A program made the position numbers and the translations under genes. A stretch of DNA of 64,000 nt from Ostrinia nubilalis (Eukaryota; Arthropoda; Insecta; Lepidoptera; Crambidae). The notes under the pieces were generated by a model, which did not search any database, had not been told where the DNA came from, and was given only the letters and a program-made list of their open reading frames with translations. Below, piece by piece: positions 46,199 through 59,404 of this stretch; position 1 is the stretch's first letter; every line of letters begins with the position of its first letter. The stretch lies in NCBI RefSeq assembly GCF_963855985.1, contig NC_087106.1, positions 5,501,001 to 5,565,000 on the forward strand, written 5' to 3'.

Positions 46199-48069
46199 AT
46201 ACAGGGTGTCCCGTAATGTAACGTCAAGCCGGAACTGGGTGTTGAGGCAAGTTGTGCTGGTTATCAGAAAAATATAAAAAAAAATCTATGTGGCATATTT
46301 TAAAAATAATAGGCATTTAAAAAAAATCAAAAAATTCTACTCCAGGTGACGGTCCTTTTGCTCGTGTTGCCACAAATCTTCACTTTTTCCAAATTTTTTT
46401 TTTGTTATGTAACCCTGAATAATGCTTCTCTAAATTGTTATCAAAATTACAAAACCAGCTGCTCCAGCTTGGACGAAAAAAATACATTATTCCCAAAAAA
46501 AAATTCAAAATAAAAATTTTGCCTACTTTAAACTGACTGTACTGAAAAAAAATTGTACTACGCGAGTATGGCAAGTGACGTCATAATTTGGCGCATTTAG
46601 TAAGGATTCCAAAATGGTATAACACTTGGTAAATTCTTGCTGTAATTGTCGACAATTTTTGGTTTTTTGGAAATAATCCCATTTTTAACTTTATCTACCT
46701 TGGTTAAAAATTATTATTCTAATGAAACCAAAATTCAAGTTTCTGTGACTGACTACCGTACAGTCAGTCACAGAAACTTTTGTCACCATGACAGTAATTA
46801 GTAGTTGACATACTGTGACAAAAGTCACCCGTGCGCGCGCGCCTTTACTACCTGCCCTGCCTGCACTTGTACTTGGTAACAGGGATAATAAGGATATGAA
46901 GTTTCGGTTATGGATACGGTTACGGATATTAGAATAATATTATGCCGGTTTCGGTTACGGTCACGGATATGAAATCATTTCAGATTATCCGAAAGTCTCG
47001 GATAATTTCGGTTACGGAATTATTAGAATTTCAAAAATGTAGGTATAATACAAATAGCAAGATGCTGCGTGAGCGTGACCCACATAGCTACTTTATGTAC
47101 CAACTAAGACGACACCTATGTATGATAAAGGTAAAACAGGCTGGCATATTAGATGGTGCCAGCGAATGCCAGACAAGTTGGTAACAAATATTAAGATTTA
47201 AGGTACAATTCCAAGACGGGCCGCAGACCGCAAACTGCAACCGCAAACTGCAACCGCAAACTGCAAAACTATGAAATCGGCAGCGCGGCATTGCAGCTGC
47301 GGCGTGTATACTGCAAATTTCATAGAGTTTTGCAGTTTGGCCTTTATCCGAAACTATCCGTAACTTTTGAATCAGTTTCGGTTACGGTTATGGACATTTT
47401 TTTATTTCGGATATCCGATAGTTTCGGTTACGGTTACGCATATCCATAACATCCCTGCTTGGTAAGATGGCCCTCTCCGTCCCGCTCATACCTTTTAAAA
47501 TGGCTTCTCCACCTCACTTAAGCCAGAAACTTAAATTTTGGGCACATTAGAATAATATTTTTAACCAAGGTAGATAAAGTTAAAAACGGGATTATTTCCA
47601 ATAAACAAAAATTGTCGACAATTACAGCAAGATTTTACAAAGTGTTATACCATTTTGGAATCCTTACTAAATGCGCCAAATTATGACGTCACTTGCCACA
47701 CTCGCGTAGTACAATTTTTTTTCAGTACAGTCAGTTTAAACTAGGCAAATTTTTTATTTTGATATTTTTTTTTGGGAATAATGTATTTTTTCATCCAAGT
47801 TGGAGCAGCTGGTTTTGTAATTTTGATAACAATTTAGAGAGGCATTATTCAGGGTTACATAACAAAAAAAAAATTTGGAAAAAGTGAAGGATTGTGGCAA
47901 CACGAGTAAAAGGACCGTCACCTGGAGTAGAATTTTTTGATTTTTTTTAAATGCCTATTATTTTTAAAATATGCCACATAGATTTTTTTTTATATTTTTC
48001 TGATAACCAGCACAACTTGCCTCAACACCCAGTTCCGGCTTGACGTTACATTACGGGACACCCTGTATA
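46199..48069. mobile_element. 1.9-kb element with 545-bp inverted arms and TACAGGGTGTCCCG ends
   Basis: The left arm (46199-46745) and right arm (47526-48069) are near-perfect inverted copies. The ends are TACAGGGTGTCCCGTAATGT with TA flanks. The loop carries repeated TTTCGGTTACGG motifs and a nested GC-rich stretch at about 47215-47345. Mirror open frames (YSRSTIFFQYSQF / HSRSTIFFQYSQF) lie in the arms. No transposase is recognised. Confidence 0.78.
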
Positions 48070-49077
48070 TGATCAAGTCCACTGAGTGTAGATGAATCAG
48101 AGAATAGGTACATGACGCATACGAGTTATTAAAACTCTTTTTCTTCCGCTAAGTAGTAAAAAAAAATCAGCACTGAACGAACATAATAGGCCTCCCCCAA
48201 TGATTCACATCGTTGATCAACATTTTTTTCTACTTGCGGAAGAATTCGTGTGCGTCATGTATTTTCTGATTCATCATTCATTGATTAAAACAGCTGTAGG
48301 TAATCATTGCGTGCGACTATCAGGACCATGATGATATTGCTGCATATTAATCAACCCAAACCTGTGAATACACCTTCACAAAAGGCACCTATACACACTA
48401 CGAAGCAGATTTACGTGGCGTGTAATCTCGCAAGACGTGTGATGGTCCCTCTAATCCGGGGTAATTGAACTCTGCAATATTAAGCCGCGCCGCGGTATGG
48501 GCTTGTATTATTCAATGCCCACTCGCTTGAATCTTTGAAGGCATGAGTTGGGTTTGGTCGTAAGTGATGGAAATTGACTTTTGGGGGGACAATGGCTGAC
48601 TTTTTCAGGGATAACGATTTTGGGCTTTGATAGTCAATAATACAGTACGTTTTTGTATATGTACTGTGTGTTCATTTGATGAATTTAATACATTCACTAC
48701 GGATACTAAAATTATTTAGTTATTATTCATTCGTTTAAAAATCACGGACATACAGAATTTTTAGTAAAATGCAATGTAATTAGTACGTTATACAAAATTG
48801 CAAGGGATTTAAGTTGAAATTGTTTTAGAGAATAAAATTCTAAACGGTGCACCTACCTACTTACGAATATTAGTGAAATACTCTTTTTCTTTCATAAGGT
48901 TAACCTCGAATTCGTAAAAAGGAGAGTCCCGTTATATAAATGTATTTAATTGGCTATGGTGATGCCAATTAACTAAGTTCTCTATTATTTGCCAATAAAA
49001 GTAGAATTCATACAAGAACAGCTAATACTCGTAGACTGAATAAATGAATTTTATGTATTAAGTTTTCTAGTTAAGCA
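48070..49077. other. Intergenic, nothing recognised
   Basis: Only a tiny LINE-like phrase (AGGCCTCCCCCAATGATT) near 48190. Confidence 0.4.
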
Positions 49078-49296
49078 GTAGGGGAGACCTAGGAGAGTTG
49101 TAACAAAGGAGAGTTGTGACATTGTCGATTTTTGTAAACCTATTAACTTTAGCAAGCTCGTAACAGTGCGTATGTGTTAGCTCGAGACTCGAACTAAAAA
49201 ACGCGCACTATTACGAGCTCGCCTGTAGTTAATAAGTTCCAAAAAATCGACAATATCACAACTCTCCTCTGTTACAACTCTCCTTGGTCTCCCCTA
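49078..49296. mobile_element. Hairpin MITE with GTAGGGGAGACC ends
   Basis: AGTAGGGGAGACCTAGGAGA at the left and GGTCTCCCCTAC at the right; inside the arms AGGAGAGTTGT repeats and AATCGACAATATCACAACTC mirrors the left. Confidence 0.65.
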
Positions 49297-49504
49297 CACG
49301 ACGTCATATTTTTTAAAGGCGTGTTTAGCTCCCAACACGCAACGTGCCGACGTAATATAAGAGCTTTAAATAAAAAATACAATCATAGTTAAAACTATTA
49401 CTTACTTGGCCACCTTTTTGACTTTTATTAATCCATTTAGGCAATTTAGCTTGATTGAGTTAGTTACACGTAAGCCTTTATAATTTCTTTATAGGTGGTT
49501 CACA

Positions 49505-49620
49505 AGTTTGTAAAAACTCATTTAAAAAGCACTTTTACATGTCACAATATTAACCTTACCACTGCTTCAGGACAATAAATGGGCCAGTGCTGAGAAGAAA
49601 CAGCGCAAGAAATCTCATCT
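49505..49620 (-). repeat. LINE 3'-tail fragment
   Basis: CACTGCTTCAGGACAATAAA and CCAGTGCTGAGAAGAAACAG match 31155-31275. Confidence 0.5.
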
Positions 49621-50956
49621 CTCATTATCAATGATTTTAATATTAATTAATTTTATTACTTCAACTTGAGTAAAAACACTTGACACTGGCTATAATAATA
49701 TGTGCAAGGCGCACGAAGCCATTAATGAACAAAAAACAAAAAAACTTTTCTTTTTCTTTCGACTACTAGTGGCATCCGCTATTTTATTATTAGCCAGTCT
49801 TCTTATCGTGTCGACAACAAACCTACACAGTGTCAGCCCAAAACTCCGCTACAAGAGAGGCGTTGTCAGAGGCCTTCAATAAATGAGCCAGTAAATAAAA
49901 AAAAACAACAACAAACTTTTTACTCCAAAACCAAACCTCATTGCGCAAATAAACGTTTGAAACAGTTAAAATTAATGTTGCTGCCATGATCAAGCACATC
50001 CGACGCGTTTTGTTACAAAAATCGCTATAAAGCCATTAATTAAGTCCTTTAATTAATACTAATTAGCTCCAACAAAGGGTGAGTAAATGAGATAGCATGA
50101 CTTGCAAGTAATCTATGCTATTTATGGTCGGTTTATTATGCAGAGTACAATGGAAGAAGCCTAATGTATTAAATGATGGTTCTAGCTCTGAGATGGCTAT
50201 TACTCAATCAGCTAGCTAAAATATATTAGATAGGTACATTAATCTATTTACCAGTCTTTAAAAGTCTTTAAACTAGAAATTACAAAGTCGGCTTAGTTAC
50301 ACAATTTTCAACACTCAACGGCTGGGCTAATTAGAATTTATCTCTGCCCCGAACAACTTAAAAAAAGCGACATCGAATTATCAAAAATTGTAAGATAATT
50401 TATTTTGAAATTATTTTTTTTTACATGTTTAGAATGTGGAAGTGAAGTGTTTTGTTTTTTCGTTCGTTCGTTCGTTTCAGCCAAACGACGTCCACTGTTT
50501 TGTTTTTTATTGTGAATTTAATAAAGTAGGTACTTATGCATTAAATAATTTAAAATAAGCACTGAGAGTGTCAGAGTAAATACTCGCTTATTACTAAACT
50601 AAATCGCGAATTTCTGAAATTACTATAAATTCCGGCTACCTCGTTATCTCATACCTTATTTTGTATCCCCACGAAGGGGATGCAATGTGTTTGCGTAATG
50701 TCTCGTTCATAACGCCGTCCGTCCTCCGTGGTCATTCAATTTCCTCTTCGTCTATGCCTTTGTTACGGACCTCATTACAATGTTTTAACGTAAAGGAAAT
50801 TATAAAAACCGCATTTATTAAAGTAAATAAAGATTTTCACGAAATACCGTTGACACAATGAGGGTTTTCTGAAATGATCTACGTGAGAAACACCTGTCAA
50901 AATACATACCCACATGAGTTGTATTTTCGGATATTTTTTTGGGTTATTATTATAAG
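49621..50956. other. Intergenic, nothing recognised
   Basis: AT-rich. A 20-base LINE phrase sits at about 50478; otherwise no feature. Confidence 0.4.
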
Positions 50957-51214
50957 TCTAGTGTTAAACTAAGTCAGTGCCTGAGGTGGGTATGAGAGCG
51001 GTACGGGCATTGACATATTTTATTATGACGTGACAAAACATATAAGAGTAGGCGCACACCGTTGATTTTTCGTCGGCCGATAGTTTAGTCTGGCTGTTGA
51101 TCAGTATGGGAGTGCGCACACTACGCCGATTCGATTTGGCCGATTCTTCATACAATTTGAAATCGGGCACAACTATCGGCCAACTAAAAATCAACGGTGT
51201 GCGCCTACTCTAAA
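50957..51214. mobile_element. Partial MITE family 8 interrupted by MITE family 6
   Basis: AGTCAGTGCCTGAGGTGGGT (family 8) runs to about 51041. Then GTAGGCGCACACCGTTGATT and its complement bound a family 6 hairpin (51042-51214). The right part of family 8 is missing. Confidence 0.6.
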
Positions 51215-53284
51215 TCTGAAACACATTACTTACAAAAAAAAATTGTCGTGTCTATCAAAACTTTTGAAAAACGAACAGTAGCGAGCCACCACACATGTAA
51301 AGCTCACTCGCCTTCGTGAATTGCAACAACTATAAAACAAACCTACCTATTTAATTAATTATAATTATTTACAATGTTAAAGAACGGCAACGAAAAATTA
51401 TAAATCCCCTTTTTTGTCAATGCTGAAATCAAAACAATAAATTAATATCTTATTCGCTTAGCGATTCATCCAATTTGAAGATGCATTTCACCATGTTCCT
51501 GCTACGGGACAGCGGAACAGTACTCGTGTGCGATTGCCCCACTTCTCCTGGGAGCCGCCATATTTATTATTTAGCTGATTCAGGAGTGTGGCCGACGTGC
51601 GCTGAGATTATATCGTTTGGGAAACTGTTGTTGCTGTGATAAACAGACATTTCTGACAAAGTAGAAAGTAGGGCTGATTTTTCAACCAGATATCTTCTAC
51701 CTGAATAAGAAACTTGTCATTTTGACACATTTCCCCCACTAAAACTGTCCACGTGCTAAAATTATTCTTCAGTTAAAAGTTATTCGACGATTGAAAATCA
51801 GCCCATAAAGAGGTAATTTCATTTTAACAAAAAAAAAAATCAGATAGACCTTTTATGCTTAATACCATCCAGTTATCTGACAAAGTAGGTTACGTTATAA
51901 TGAGACTGGCCGGATTTAAAAAGTTTCAAAATAAAAAAGAATACATTTTTTGAATTTGGCGCGGAAAATGTCCAATGATGACATTCGAATTTTAAAATCC
52001 AATCATTTTTCTACGGCTTTGCGAAAATTTTATGCCAGTGTGTGTATTTTACATGGTCATTAATGTTTCTTTTTGTTCATTTAATATAGCCTTTCTCTCT
52101 TACATTTTTTAGAACTCCTCGTATTAATTTTCTCTGAAAGAACAGATCATAATTCATTCATGCAATGACCGAATTATTACACGAATTACAATGCCGTTAA
52201 TGCCTCAATAATCGATATCATTAAAAGGACATGCGTGACTATAATATAGGTTTTCACATTCTAATAATTCTAAAGTAAAAATATTTCCCTTCCATCTGAA
52301 TAAACAAAATCAATCACATTTACCGTAAATGTACCAGAAAAGTGTTCTGAAAATCCGTCGTCAAAGCCACATTTATATCTCAAGTTTAATACCATTAACT
52401 CCGATAAACAAGCGATGACAATGCACGGGCGGATCCACTCAACTAAATTAACCTAGTGCCTACTTGTTACTGCATTAGAACGCAATTACAACGACGCGTA
52501 ATTTTCAAATTACGGAATCCTTAACTTTTTCCTTTTTTTTCTCTATTTTTGAAGCAAAATTAACTTACTGAATCCTTGCGTTTCAACAGAATGACGTACA
52601 CTGCTGGACAAAGGCCTCCCCCAAGAATTTCTGCAACCACCGGTCCTGCGCCGCCCGCATCCAGGCAACTCCTCAATACTTTGTTTCTCCTTTTTCTACT
52701 TACTTACACTTTTTTACTATAATGTAAATGTAGCTCTCTATTCGTCACCTAATAGGTACGTTAAAACCACTGAACTGATTCAGATGAAAATAGAAATTTG
52801 AGACCCAGGGGAGAATATACAATCTTTTAAGTCCTGGTTTTGAAAATATGACTCGCCTTTTCTGTGACACACAGAATCCATAATTATAATACCCAATGAT
52901 AATGGTAAACCAATAGAATTATTAGGACTAAAATATGTAATATTATTACTTCCTGAATAAAAATCATACCCAATCTAAAACTAAACTTCTGGCACGCTAA
53001 GTGCAGACACTGGCTTGACCTAGTTTAAATTGTTTTTGTGTTTCTCTCCATAGCGTTAAGAAGGCTCTTGTGCCAAAACACAACTTCTTATTATAAGATG
53101 TGTATCTTACAACTATTATATTTAAATCTGAATCTGCCTAGTACCTACACAATATTAATACAAAAAATATGGTGTACAAAAGCACAAATTATTAAGCTGT
53201 CAGTTTTGACCGCATACAAATGTTACGCATGAAAACATCAAGGAAAACACCGTGGCATCTTGCGATTTTGCAACAAAAATGGGA
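51215..53284. other. Intergenic, mostly unique
   Basis: Only a type-2 LINE fragment at about 52583-52680 (GGACAAAGGCCTCCCCCAAG) is recognised. Confidence 0.4.
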
Positions 53285-53652
53285 TTATTCACCAACTCGA
53301 CACGAGAGACGGACACAGGTGTGTCCAGTAGGTGAAACTCAAAATTAGTATTACATAATATTATTTCGTCATCACACACTTAGGCTGAGTTGCACCACCT
53401 TATTTAAATCGTAACATTAATAATAACCGGTGCTTTTTGTGCGGAGTTTGATAGAATTTTGACGTTTGTCAAAGTTAGTGCAACTCAGTTTTGAATTGAT
53501 TTTAGTCACTTTTATGTTAAGTAACTAACCAACTACGCGTTAAATTCTTGGCATGTCCAGATGACGAAATAATAAGTGATATTAATTATGAGCTTTACCA
53601 ACTGGACACAAGTATGTCCAGTCTCTTGTGCGAGTTGGAGAATAGTCCCAAA
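53285..53652. mobile_element. MITE family 16 with nested family 3 hairpin
   Basis: ACCAACTCGACACGAGAGAC to GTGCGAGTTGGAGAATAG forms inverted ends, with TGTGTCCAG motifs. A family 3 hairpin (TGAGTTGCACCACCTTATTT) sits at 53384-53488. A second family 16 copy without it is at 55625-55856. Confidence 0.65.
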
Positions 53653-54644
53653 AATGTATAATCAAATGAGCTGTTGGCTGCACTTTGTCACGAAATATTT
53701 ATCACAAATGCAACATTATATTCGCATCGGTGTGACAGCCAGCCGCGTTTTATTTGTATTTCATATGGGGGAATACGATACGCGGCTCGTGCGAATGGTA
53801 TTGGATCGGTCGTGGAATCGACCCGAGAACCTTTTGTGGACGCTTAGCGTTCACTATAAAGCTACTGTGTAACTACTACAATGGATATCGCTATTGTCAC
53901 AAGTTTCAATAGTTACATTTTTGGAACAGTTCCATATTTGCCCTTGGACGGCTTTCGTCGAAAACGAAAGTTACGTAATATGCGTGTATGTTGTACGCTT
54001 TTTAATAACTATAATGTGGTTATTATAAACCTACATTGCGTAACCTTTTTAAAATGATTGATGAATTGTTTTGTAAAGAATTTATAGATCCTTTAATGGT
54101 TTTATTCAATGAGGTGGAGTTTAATTTAGTAAAGTAGCTATTTTGCAACAAGCATTTTAGTCACATATTCTTTGTGTACTTACTACATTTTATAGCTTGT
54201 ATGTATCTAAATATGGGAGACGAATTAGAATAATGTAGCTACTTCTTGTCTTACAAATTATTTGATAACTAAAATAATAAATAGTATGAAAAATATATTT
54301 CTTCCTTAAAATCTTTCCCTGGTTTGTCTTTCCCACTAAACACTAGTTTAATCACATAATTCAATGTAATTATCCCCTAAATCCTAGTTTAATAAATGAT
54401 CGAACATTCTTCACGTAATTCACCAACTTGTGTCATCATTTACGGTGAAACTGCTCTGTTCCTTATCACAATTGAATAAGGTCTAAAATCTGACAGAGAA
54501 AGCACAGCAAAACACAGGTCATGCCCCTGAGGCACATTACTACTAATTAGACCGAGTAACAAACTTGTGACAAATCCTAAGCAAAGACTTCAGAAACTAC
54601 TAGACAAGCTGTTCAAAATAAAAATTATATCAGGAAAGATTTTT

Positions 54645-54764
54645 AGGCTGGGTTGCACCATCTTACTTTAACTTTGACAAGCGTCAAAAATCTGTCACTC
54701 TCCATGCAAAAAACACCGGTTATCGTTATAGTTACAGTCAAAGTTAGGTGGTACAACTGAGCCT
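54645..54764. mobile_element. Hairpin MITE family 3
   Basis: GCTGGGTTGCACCATCTTAC to AGTTAGGTGGTACAACTGAG. Confidence 0.75.
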
Positions 54765-54784
54765 TAATCTTCCATCCTAAAATT

Positions 54785-55020
54785 ATTCGTTTGTTTCAGC
54801 CAAATGACGCTCACTGTTAAGTAAAGTCCTCCCAAGTCCTCACAATGACCGATCCTGTGCTGCCCACATCTAGGGTACTTCCCGCGACCTTCACTAGATC
54901 GTCGATCCACCTAGTGGAAGGCCTACCCACACAACACAACGTCTTCTGGCCCTTGGTCGCCACTCGAGAACTTTTCTGCTCCAACGGCTATCAGCTCTAC
55001 GAGCTATGTGCCCCGCCTAA
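54785..55020 (-). repeat. LINE C-terminal fragment (type 2)
   Basis: GCCAAATGACGCTCACTGTT to CTACGAGCTATGTGCCCCGC, the longest type-2 copy in the window. Confidence 0.6.
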
Positions 55021-55624
55021 ATCATATGAAAAAATAAATAATAGTTTGTCGACTGTAGTGATTGATATCCTCGTTCAGCTGTCTGTGAGACCTATATCCT
55101 GCATAAATTTCTGAATCTAACATTTTGGAAGTCTAATCAAACTGAGGTTCAAACAACATTCAAGCAAGAACTGTTTTGTAGCTATATAATAATACGTATT
55201 AACAATTTACTTATGAACGAGTAAAAGAGAAAAATAACTTGACATTTTAGTAGTTAACTTTTGTAGCGCCGCTTCATTTTAGCAGCAATTGATTGTCAAG
55301 AAGCAATGATAGAGTTAAAAAATACTACAATGTTATTAGTTGTTTATAAGCCTACTTTTAAAACCTAGTATGCAATAATAGTCATCTGTGGCAATATCAA
55401 CTCTAAGTTGAAACGTTATGTGGCAATATCAAAATTTATCCTAGTAAATGAAACGTAGCACGTTTTATGTCATGCAAATAAACACTACTAGTCACTGCAA
55501 AACTTTTATTAAAATGGCACTTAGCTCGTGGTTTTAAAATGGGTACTATAATGCTGACAAAAGCTGATAGACCTAGAATGCCTCTAAAATCATTGTTATA
55601 ATTTTATCACGGCGCGCATCGGGC

Positions 55625-55856
55625 TTTTCACCAACTCGACACAATCTGGCCACACGTGTGTCCAGTTGGTGAAACTCAAAATTGGAATCACTTATTATTT
55701 TGTCATCTGGACACGCAAAGAATTTAACACTTAATTGGTGAAAAAAGCGATTAAATTCATGTAAAAATCGATGATCAATAATATATGATACTAATTAGAA
55801 TTTCACCTACTGGACACACGTGTGTCCAATTTTTGTGTCGAATTCGTGAATAACCC
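55625..55856. mobile_element. MITE family 16
   Basis: TTCACCAACTCGACACAATC to TTTGTGTCGAATTCGTGAAT, with GACACACGTGTGTCCA near both ends. Confidence 0.65.
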
Positions 55857-56924
55857 CGCGCATTCTAGCTCGGCTGGTAGATTTAGCGGCTGTGACACCC
55901 CTTGGCGCCAGACTGACTGGCGACGCGCGAAGTGGGAGAGAAACTGGGGTACCGTTTATAGATATGGATTGTGGGGTAATAAACAAACAATAATATTGTC
56001 CCGATGAAATGACACAAGATGAGAATAGATTCAAGAGAAACGTGCGTAATAATATTATGTCTATTTGGAATCGGCTGTCACGCCTAATTGGTCCTAATAT
56101 TGCTGTCTATGTCTAACGAATATAAACAAACACAGGCTTTAACCATTCTTACAGGCTTTAATCTTAATACTGTATTAGTTACAAAACAATTTCTAAACAC
56201 AATTCAAACAAAAGCAGTACGTAGTGATGTGCGGAGATTAGTCCAAATATTTAATTGGTCCAAATTGTTAAAACCCTTTTAAAACCTTTTTGGTCTGTCA
56301 ATACTGGTTGGGAAGAAAACTAAAAAATATAATTTGTTAAGTAGGTTGGTATATCACAGATTCGGTTAAAGTTTTTTTCCTAAAAGAAATAATATGCCAA
56401 GCTATGGCTGCCTGCCTATGGGCACGCTGTATGAAAATATGATCCTTCTTTCTGCAGTCTGAAAAATCTTCCACAGAATGTCTTCTTCCAAGAAAGACCG
56501 GCGTGACAATAATAAATGACTCATTAAAAGCCAAGTTTATTCGCAACAGAATGCATTGTGAAAAATACATTTGCTAAAATAATAAATCTCAACTTTGCCT
56601 ACGGTTTTTATCTCGAAAACCAATCTTATGTTTATAGGGTAAGGTTTATTTCAGCCTGTGAAGAAAGAGGTCTTTAAAAGTGTTAGCAGGAAGTGAGCAG
56701 TGGTTGGTAGACGGGTAGACAATGTTTGTTGCTTGAAGGCATAGACAACTTGACAATATAGACACCGCATAAATAGCCTGACTTCTTTGTACACCGGGTC
56801 AATGAAATAATAAGGGTTCATTGTCAGGACTACGGAATTCTAAAAACCTAATGTACAGTCATGATATTTGTCACATTTTTGCTTATGAATTTCTTATTTT
56901 ACAGCGGATATCCTTCTCCATCTC
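55857..56924. other. Intergenic, nothing recognised
   Basis: No gene or repeat family identified. Confidence 0.4.
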
Positions 56925-57070
56925 ATCATAATCATCATCATTTCAGCCACAGGACGTCCACTGTTGAACTAGTAGGCCTCCCCCAATGATTTCTACATCA
57001 TCGCCCGGTTGGTAGCGGCCTGCATCCAGCTTCTTCTTGCTACCTTTACGAGGTCAGTCCACCTTGTGCT
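56925..57070 (-). repeat. RTE-like LINE C-terminal fragment
   Basis: CAGCCACAGGACGTCCACTG to GCTACCTTTACGAGGTCAGT, as at 26800. Confidence 0.55.
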
Positions 57071-57084
57071 CGTGCTCGGCTTAA

Positions 57085-57350
57085 CACTTTAACATGTTTT
57101 TATTTTTGTGTCTCATTCATGAAATTTAAAGCTCATAGCAGACTTATAAACTCGGAAAGGGATCAACACCGTATCGCCTTTCGCGAGCTATCATCGCCTT
57201 TCGGGCACTGTCAATCGGGAGGCTAGGCGTTTACGTTAAGTGTGCGTTGCAGTACCGACTTTCATACAGAGAATACTGACAGCTTCGAGTTGATATGGCC
57301 ACGATCCCTTTTCGGGTTAAAAAATGTGCGACGTCCTTTAATGTGAACCT
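57085..57350. mobile_element. MITE family 7
   Basis: GGAAAGGGATCAACACCGTA to CCTTTTCGGGTTAAAAAATG, a diverged copy of 20945-21235. Confidence 0.6.
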
Positions 57351-57356
57351 GTGGGC

Positions 57357-57525
57357 TGAGTGTGAGTTTACGTCAAACGTCCTCACTAATGAGCGCGTTA
57401 AAAAATGTATGAAAATTTTAGTTCTTGAACGTTTCCGCTAGGGGCACTGTACAATCCGTCATACATTTAATGATACTTTTTGTCACGCTCACTAGTGAGC
57501 GCGTTTGATATAAACTCACACTAGG
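57357..57525. mobile_element. Hairpin MITE family 5
   Basis: TGTGAGTTTACGTCAAACGT to GTTTGATATAAACTCACACT; directly follows the family 7 copy. Confidence 0.72.
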
Positions 57526-57690
57526 CCCTCTGATACCTGTCGCGAAAGCTTTGGTAATTTAGTAATTAGTAAGGAGTCTATTGGGTAATTTGTCTGTGTG
57601 CACAGGATATGGGTGTATCTTTGAGTTTCCAGTTACAGGCCTAGTGTTTGAGTAAACGCTTTTCTACGGAAAGAAACCTGCCTTTTACTT

Positions 57691-57960
57691 GAGTTTTATT
57701 GCGATGGCGGCGAAGGTAGAGTTAGGTAAAGTTAAGAAAGGTAGAAATTATTTATTTCGACACAAAACTTTTCTCATAAAAACAAAATACCTATAACATA
57801 AAAAATCGAGTAAATGTTAAAAATGCCTTGAATTTTATTACGATGGCGGCAAAGGTAGAGTTAGTTAGAAAGTATTCATTTCAACACAAAACATTTTCAC
57901 TTAAAAACATTTTAATACTTAAATGTAAAAAACGTTAGTAGGGCAACAAGGTTCTGGAGT
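57691..57960. repeat. 140-bp direct duplication
   Basis: GAGTTTTATTGCGATGGCGG at 57691 recurs as GAATTTTATTACGATGGCGG at 57830, followed by matching GGTAGAGTTAG and CGACACAAAAC-like segments. Confidence 0.55.
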
Positions 57961-58344
57961 GGAGGTCTCGTACCGGCAAACGCAGCGTTGGACTTCCACC
58001 CACAAGGTGGACCGATGACCTCATAAAGTCCCAAGTAAATCCCAACTTCTTTTCGTCAATTTTAAATTGCTAATTAAATTAATTGCATTACGAGCATGAA
58101 ATACTGAATGAAGCTAGTGTATACTCGTAGTAACTAATCTATCTAACTAATCACACTTAGCATGTTAATAGGTAGGTACCTACATGACAATATTCTAAAG
58201 CGTGAATTATGTAGATGGGTCCAATTGAGGCCAATACCTATTAGTAGAGTGGGTCAATTTATGTGATTAACAATCCGGACTGGCTATTGGGAAAAACATT
58301 GGATTGAAACTGAAATTATTATGTTAATGATCAAGGGAGTTTCA

Positions 58345-58409
58345 CCCATAACACAAGCATTAAGTTGCTTACTTTGGGGCTAGCTGGCGCTGTGTGAAAT
58401 TGTCCAAAG

Positions 58410-58445
<36 letters not shown>
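58345..58445 (+). repeat. Repeat 3' end with (TTTA)n
   Basis: ACACAAGCATTAAGTTGCTT and GTGTGAAATTGTCCAAAGAT then about nine TTTA units. Related to 63303-63385. Confidence 0.6.
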
Positions 58446-58446
<1 letters not shown>

Positions 58447-58494
58447 TGATCAAGGGAGTGGTGTTCCTTAGCCTCTATCCTTATTTAACTTCTG

Positions 58495-58750
58495 TGGTCT
58501 AGTGGTAAGTGCTTCAGACCCAGAGGTCCAGGGTTCTATTCCCAGTGGGGGCAGAATTTTCTGTACAGTTTGGTTTTTGGTAGGACTTGTTCTAAGTCCG
58601 CCTGGCTGGCTAACACCACCTTAACATAACAGCATTGTTGTTGTGTTCCGGCAGTTACTGGTAAGATAGCTAGTTCCATATAATGATAATAATAATTTTT
58701 TTTTATCCTCAACGATACAGATAGCTTCCATCTGCGGCCTGATCATCATT
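58495..58750 (+). mobile_element. tRNA-derived SINE
   Basis: TGTGGTCTAGTGGTAAGTGC head, GGGTTCTATTCCCAGTGGGG box-B-like part, then the same body as the SINE at 11438, with a 3' end disrupted by an AT-rich stretch. Confidence 0.7.
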
Positions 58751-59074
58751 CTATTCTAATTGAACACACAAACGCGGCCACTAATTATTTAATTATAAAT
58801 CTGCAAACAGCTAAAAATTTTTATTACCAAAAACAAAAGAAAAAAGCATTTTTAACATTTTTCCATTCCACACTGGCACGAAGCCATATTAAAAATTAAA
58901 AAACATTTCCCCAACATGTCAAAGGAATTCAAAACGTGCAGTTTTCCTCAAAACATCCATTCCCTATCTCAAGTTAGCGTAATAAACCCGAATCTTCCCC
59001 CAAGTTCAACGTCCCGCCGGCGCCGCACAGTCGCGCCACTCAGTCTCTGTACCCGTGTCACAGTATAAATAGGT

Positions 59075-59290
59075 AAAGCCCGGTCTGTGAGCACGTAAAA
59101 TTTTGTCCAATGACCCGAAGCTACCCATCCTTATCGCTCGCGCGTAATTATTTTGCTATCGCGACTGTACGACGGGCGCTCGCAGTGATTGTGCGAGCGC
59201 GACAGCAACATAATTACACGCGAGCGATAAGGATGGGTAGCTTGGGGTCATTGGACAAAATTCTACGTGCTCGCAGATCAAACTATACCA
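59075..59290. mobile_element. MITE family 2, longest copy
   Basis: AAGCCCGGTCTGTGAGCACG at the left and TTCTACGTGCTCGCAGATCA at the right; both halves carry TTATCGCTCGCGCGTAATTA or its complement, so this copy shows the full inverted structure. Confidence 0.75.
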
Positions 59291-59404
59291 GAGTATTATC
59301 TACAACTAGCTTTTTGCCCGCGGCTTCACCCGCGTGACATTTAGTTTGTCACAGATCGTCATAAACTAAAGCATATAGTTATTCTGGGTTATAAACAATA
59401 ATAC

